From contig FR893554.1 in NCBI GenBank assembly GCA_000433675.1, forward strand, positions 2,349 through 36,812: a DNA stretch of 34,464 nt, given 5' to 3'. Position 1 is the first letter of the stretch. Each line of letters begins with the position of its first letter. A program made the translations under genes and the position numbers. Source of the stretch: Clostridium sp. CAG:433 (lineage in GTDB: Bacteria; Bacillota_I; Bacilli_A; RF39; UBA660). Under the pieces are notes generated by a model. That model did not search any database. It had not been told where the DNA came from and saw nothing but the letters and a program-made list of their open reading frames with translations. Shown piece by piece: positions 31,504-34,464 of the stretch.

Positions 31504-32457
31504 ATGGATAATGTATATTTAATATATGGTGATGAAGAATTTTTAATAGATAAAGAAATAAAAAATATTATTAATAAATTTAATTCAAGCATGGAAAATG
31601 TTGCTAGATATAATTTAGATGAAAGCAATGTAAGAGAAGCAATAGAAGATGCATGTACAATAAGTATGTTTGAAACAAATAAAATAGTTATTTGTGAAAA
31701 ATGTAATTTTTTAACAGGTGAAAACAAAAAAGAAGTCAATCATGATATTGACTCACTTATTAAATATATAAATAATCCATTTAGTGATTCAGTACTTATA
31801 TTTGTTGTTAGAAATCCAAAATTAGATGAAAGAAAAAAGGTAGTAAAAGAATTAAAAAAATGTTCTAAAGTAATAGAATGTAAGACTATAGAAAATTATA
31901 ATTTAAATAACTATATTTCAAATTATTTTAAAGCTAATAATTATGAGATATCACAAAGTGATGTAAAACTTATTATAGATAAAGTAAAATATGATCTTGC
32001 TAATATCATTAGTGAATGCGATAAACTTATGATGTATAAAGATGAAAACAAAAAAATAACAACAAAAGATATAGAAGATGTTGTTATTGATAATATAGAA
32101 GATAATATATTTTCACTTACTAATGCTATTATGGATAAAGATATAAAGAGAGTTATTAATATTTATAATGATTTATTACTTATGGGTGAAGAACCTATTA
32201 AATTAATTGTTATGATAGCAAATCAGTTTAGACTTATACTTCAAGTTAAATTAATGGTTAAAAATGGTTATAAAGAAAGAGATATGGCTAGTGAAATAGG
32301 AGAACATCCATATAGAGTAAAACTTGCATCTAATGCTAGATTTACAGTTAAAGAACTAATTACTTACATAAAGAAGTTACAAAAATTAGATTATGATATA
32401 AAATCTGGAAATATAGATAAAAACTTTGGACTTGAATTTTTCTTACTTAATATATAA
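31504..32457 (+). CDS. holA: DNA polymerase III subunit delta
   Basis: 317 residues. Delta opens the sliding clamp in the clamp-loader complex. The N-terminal part begins MDNVYLIYGDEEFLIDKEI, the usual GDE.fL signature, and ends with the EEPIKLIVMIANQFRLILQVK helices typical of the collar domain and a final LEFFLL. The start is ATG 31504, because the upstream GTG 31495 is part of the AGGTG ribosome-binding site. It is convergent with tmcAL, and the two share a hairpin between them. Confidence 0.92.
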   Translation: MDNVYLIYGDEEFLIDKEIKNIINKFNSSMENVARYNLDESNVREAIEDACTISMFETNKIVICEKCNFLTGENKKEVNHDIDSLIKYINNPFSDSVLIFVVRNPKLDERKKVVKELKKCSKVIECKTIENYNLNNYISNYFKANNYEISQSDVKLIIDKVKYDLANIISECDKLMMYKDENKKITTKDIEDVVIDNIEDNIFSLTNAIMDKDIKRVINIYNDLLLMGEEPIKLIVMIANQFRLILQVKLMVKNGYKERDMASEIGEHPYRVKLASNARFTVKELITYIKKLQKLDYDIKSGNIDKNFGLEFFLLNI

Positions 32458-32458
32458 A

Positions 32459-32500
32459 AAGAGATTAATCACATATAATAATGTTTTTAATCTCTTCTTT
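32459..32500. terminator. Convergent terminator between holA and tmcAL
   Basis: Ten-base stem AAGAGATTAA (32459-32468) / TTAATCTCTT (32487-32496) with an 18-base loop, T-rich on the plus side and A-rich on the other. The tmcAL stop codon lies in the stem. Confidence 0.7.
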
Positions 32501-33577
32501 TATTAATGATTCATCATATATAGATGTAACTTTAAGTTCATATTCTAAATCTTTATTAAAGTTTGTATATATAGGAATAGTACATTCTTTTTTTATTTTA
32601 TTTAGATAATTTTTACCATTTTTATTAAATCCAAGTACTCTTATATAATTAATTTCTTTATTTTTTTCTTTATCTTCTTTAGTAAATCCAACTAATATAT
32701 TTAAAAGTATTCTCTTAATTTTACTATATGTATATCTTTTAGACTTTATATTCATTATAAGTTCATCATAAGAATTAGATTCATATATTACTTTTTTAAT
32801 TCTGTTTTCTATTCCTTCATTAACGTCATTATATTTATTTAAGTCATTAATTTCACTCATTATTTTATATTTAAGTAGTGGGTAATAATCTTCAATAAAG
32901 TATTTTTTTTCTTTTAAACATTTATATGTATCTTTTGGTACATATTTTTTTATACTTCTTTTATTTATATTTTCTCTAATACTTGTCGCACTTGTTATAT
33001 ACTTTGTTAGAGTTTTATCATTATAATTATTGGTTCTTTTAATAGTTATAGGTGTGATTTTACTATTTAATTTTTTTAATGCCTTAACATAGGATATTCC
33101 AAGTAAATCATTAGAACTATCACTTAAATTAATATTAAAATCCTTTAATGCTTTAGATAAAGCAGTAGGATAGTTAATGCCATTATCAAGTAATTCTTTT
33201 ACTCTTTCTTGATATTTTTTATCATCTTCAATATTTACTATATTTTTTATATAATCTATATTATCTGATTCACTACCAAATACAAGATAGTCAACTTTTA
33301 AATAATTAAGTATAGAACATGCTCCAAAAGCAAATGTATCCGCAGATTGATTAGTAAAAATAAAAGGAAGTTCTATAACTAAATCGATATTATGATTAAG
33401 TGCTATTTTTGTTTTATTCCATTTATTTATAATTGATGCATCTCCTCTTTGAGTAAAATTACCGCTCATAACAAGAATGATAACTGAATCAGGGAACATT
33501 TCTTTTATTTTATTTATATGATAAATATGTCCATTATGAAATGGATTATATTCACAGATGATTCCTATACTTTTCAT
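32465..33577 (-). CDS. tmcAL: tRNA(Met) cytidine acetate ligase TmcAL (YlbM family)
   Basis: 370 residues on the minus strand. TmcAL uses acetate and ATP to acetylate the wobble C34 of elongator tRNA-Met. The N-terminus GIICEYNPFHNGHIYHI contains the nucleotidyltransferase HNGH at 14-17, followed by MSGNFTQRGD and the NKWNKTKIAL segment, all characteristic. SATSIRENI lies in the middle of the protein. It is somewhat shorter than the Bacillus protein. Shine-Dalgarno AAGGAGAAA precedes the ATG. It is a single-gene unit. Confidence 0.93.
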   Translation of the reverse strand: MKSIGIICEYNPFHNGHIYHINKIKEMFPDSVIILVMSGNFTQRGDASIINKWNKTKIALNHNIDLVIELPFIFTNQSADTFAFGACSILNYLKVDYLVFGSESDNIDYIKNIVNIEDDKKYQERVKELLDNGINYPTALSKALKDFNINLSDSSNDLLGISYVKALKKLNSKITPITIKRTNNYNDKTLTKYITSATSIRENINKRSIKKYVPKDTYKCLKEKKYFIEDYYPLLKYKIMSEINDLNKYNDVNEGIENRIKKVIYESNSYDELIMNIKSKRYTYSKIKRILLNILVGFTKEDKEKNKEINYIRVLGFNKNGKNYLNKIKKECTIPIYTNFNKDLEYELKVTSIYDESLIKEEIKNIIICD

Positions 33578-33598
33578 ACACTTTCTCCTTTTTTTCTT

Positions 33599-33627
33599 AT
33601 TTTATCATTTATAGTAGTTATAAGCAA
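33599..33627 (-). promoter_or_regulatory. Promoter of tmcAL
   Basis: On the minus strand TTGCTT (33627-33622), 17-base spacer, extended -10 TGATAAAAT ending at 33599. Confidence 0.6.
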
Positions 33628-33651
33628 GGTAGGTTATAACTAATTCTTAAA

Positions 33652-33679
33652 TTGATATCAAAATTATTGATGATATAAT
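33652..33679 (+). promoter_or_regulatory. Promoter of the alpha/beta hydrolase gene
   Basis: TTGATA at 33652-33657, 16-base spacer, extended -10 TGATATAAT ending at 33679; Shine-Dalgarno TTAGGAGTG follows. Confidence 0.75.
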
Positions 33680-33701
33680 ATACTTAGTTAGGAGTGATCT
33701 T

Positions 33702-34343
33702 ATGGTTAATTTTTATATTAAAGGAATGTCAACTACTAATGAAGAACAAGAAAGGATTATTAATAGTTTTAAAGAACAAGGAATAGATGTTATTCCTGTT
33801 ATTGATGATTATTCCAATTATTCTATTAAAACAATAGAACCTTCTGTTGAAAAATTTATAGAAGAAAATAATCCAAATAATGAAAAAGTAAATTTAATTT
33901 GTCATTCAATGGGATGTAATTTTGGATATTTAATTAAAAGAAGAGAGAATATTGATATTAATAAGTTGATATTTGTTTCTCCTGAATTTGTTAGTACAAC
34001 AAAAAAAGAAAAAGAAGAAATTAAGAATAAATATAAGGGTATTGATTATAATAATGAATCTAATAATACAAAATTGAATTTACATAATATAATTTTACAT
34101 TATAAATCACTAAGAAAAGTAATGGAAACTTTAACTGACTTTGTATCTTGCAATATGGATACACTAATCATATATTCGAAAGGTGATATATTTGTAAGTC
34201 AAAATTGGATAAATTCTGGTTATGCTTTTTTAACAGACAAAATTGAAGTTAATTCTAATTCTCATAATCCCTTGTTAACAAATAAGGAGACTTATGAAGA
34301 AATTTCAGAATATATTAAAAAGCCACTTACACTAGTAAAATAA
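33702..34343 (+). CDS. Alpha/beta-hydrolase-fold protein
   Basis: 213 residues. The nucleophile elbow is ICHSMGC (S69), a variant of GxSxG with Cys in place of the first Gly. A plausible acid is D163 in YSKGD, and the catalytic His is H189 in SHNPLL, in the order expected for the fold. There is no signal peptide or membrane segment, so it is cytoplasmic. It is a short family member with almost no lid. Substrate is unknown; esterase or thioesterase-type activity is possible. It has its own promoter and terminator. Confidence 0.75.
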   Translation: MVNFYIKGMSTTNEEQERIINSFKEQGIDVIPVIDDYSNYSIKTIEPSVEKFIEENNPNNEKVNLICHSMGCNFGYLIKRRENIDINKLIFVSPEFVSTTKKEKEEIKNKYKGIDYNNESNNTKLNLHNIILHYKSLRKVMETLTDFVSCNMDTLIIYSKGDIFVSQNWINSGYAFLTDKIEVNSNSHNPLLTNKETYEEISEYIKKPLTLVK

Positions 34344-34378
34344 TTATTAAATATAAAGTTTTTACAATATTAAACAAG

Positions 34379-34410
34379 AATTAACCCATTATGAAAAGGG
34401 TTAATTTTTG
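34379..34410 (+). terminator. Terminator after the hydrolase gene
   Basis: Nine-base stem AATTAACCC / GGGTTAATT with a ten-base loop and a T run. The remaining bases to 34464 hold a TATAAT at 34454 without a good -35 and no gene. Confidence 0.88.
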
Positions 34411-34464
34411 TTTTTACGTTTAAAGTTAGTTAAATAGGTAAATGCAAATTTCATATAATTATTG

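Noticed and set aside
1..34464. Mycoplasma-type code 4 (TGA = Trp)
   Set aside because: Trp is encoded by TGG throughout and in-frame TGA is otherwise absent from every gene body; an AT-rich code 4 genome would show many.

Overview
The window is chromosomal DNA from a very AT-rich, Gram-positive-type bacterium, most likely an uncultured member of the Bacilli close to the Mollicutes-like gut lineages. The grounds are the adjacent dnaB-dnaI pair (Bacilli-type helicase loading), a T-box in front of thrS, the infC-rpmI-rplT operon with a leader terminator, strong Shine-Dalgarno sites, extended -10 promoters, overwhelming use of AT-rich codons (AGA for Arg), and TAA as the main stop. TGG is used for Trp throughout, so the standard bacterial code fits, but TGA is nearly absent as a stop. 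The lineage is inference.

Layout. 1-2553: end of a surface-polysaccharide operon (Wzx-type flippase cut by the window edge, then UDP-glucose dehydrogenase). 2618-8630: a two-gene surface operon, a 1511-aa secreted M6-type metalloprotease with Ig-like/MBG repeats and a C-terminal type I dockerin, then a membrane-anchored Ig/cadherin-like protein. 8651-9919: a VanZ-like protein and a secreted YHYH / GCTD-repeat / G5 protein behind a possible attenuator. 9937-11315: a toxin-antitoxin operon (MqsR-like toxin, YgiT-HTH-Panacea antitoxin) with a palindromic operator. 11403-15730: polysaccharide attachment and control (LCP transferase, a 36-aa membrane protein, a second VanZ, a fused Wzz/BY-kinase and a CpsB-type phosphatase). 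15646-16928: an unusual module, a HEPN-like gene between two perfect 93-bp direct repeats that duplicate the 3' end of cpsB, its terminator and the downstream promoter. 16954-18290: two membrane-anchored proteins, one joining a prepilin-like N-terminus to a phage-tail-collar-like domain.

18301-26704: replication and translation genes (dnaB, dnaI, an unknown companion; T-box, a 57-aa ORF and a ThrRS lacking its TGS domain; rpmB on the minus strand; a compact dnaE with a degenerate PHP domain). 26706-28224: an amidoligase gene broken by an in-frame TGA and a gamma-glutamylcyclotransferase-like gene. 28262-29792: leader-controlled infC-rpmI-rplT, with infC starting at ATA and bL20 carrying a Rho_N/SAP-like tail. 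29910-34410: an Rpn-family nuclease, a small membrane-anchored protein, holA, convergent tmcAL and an alpha/beta hydrolase. No rRNA, tRNA, CRISPR array or intact insertion sequence was seen.

The best candidate for something undescribed is the HEPN cassette: its insertion at the 3' end of cpsB leaves the host gene intact and gives both the newcomer and the displaced downstream gene a copy of the same terminator-promoter module.
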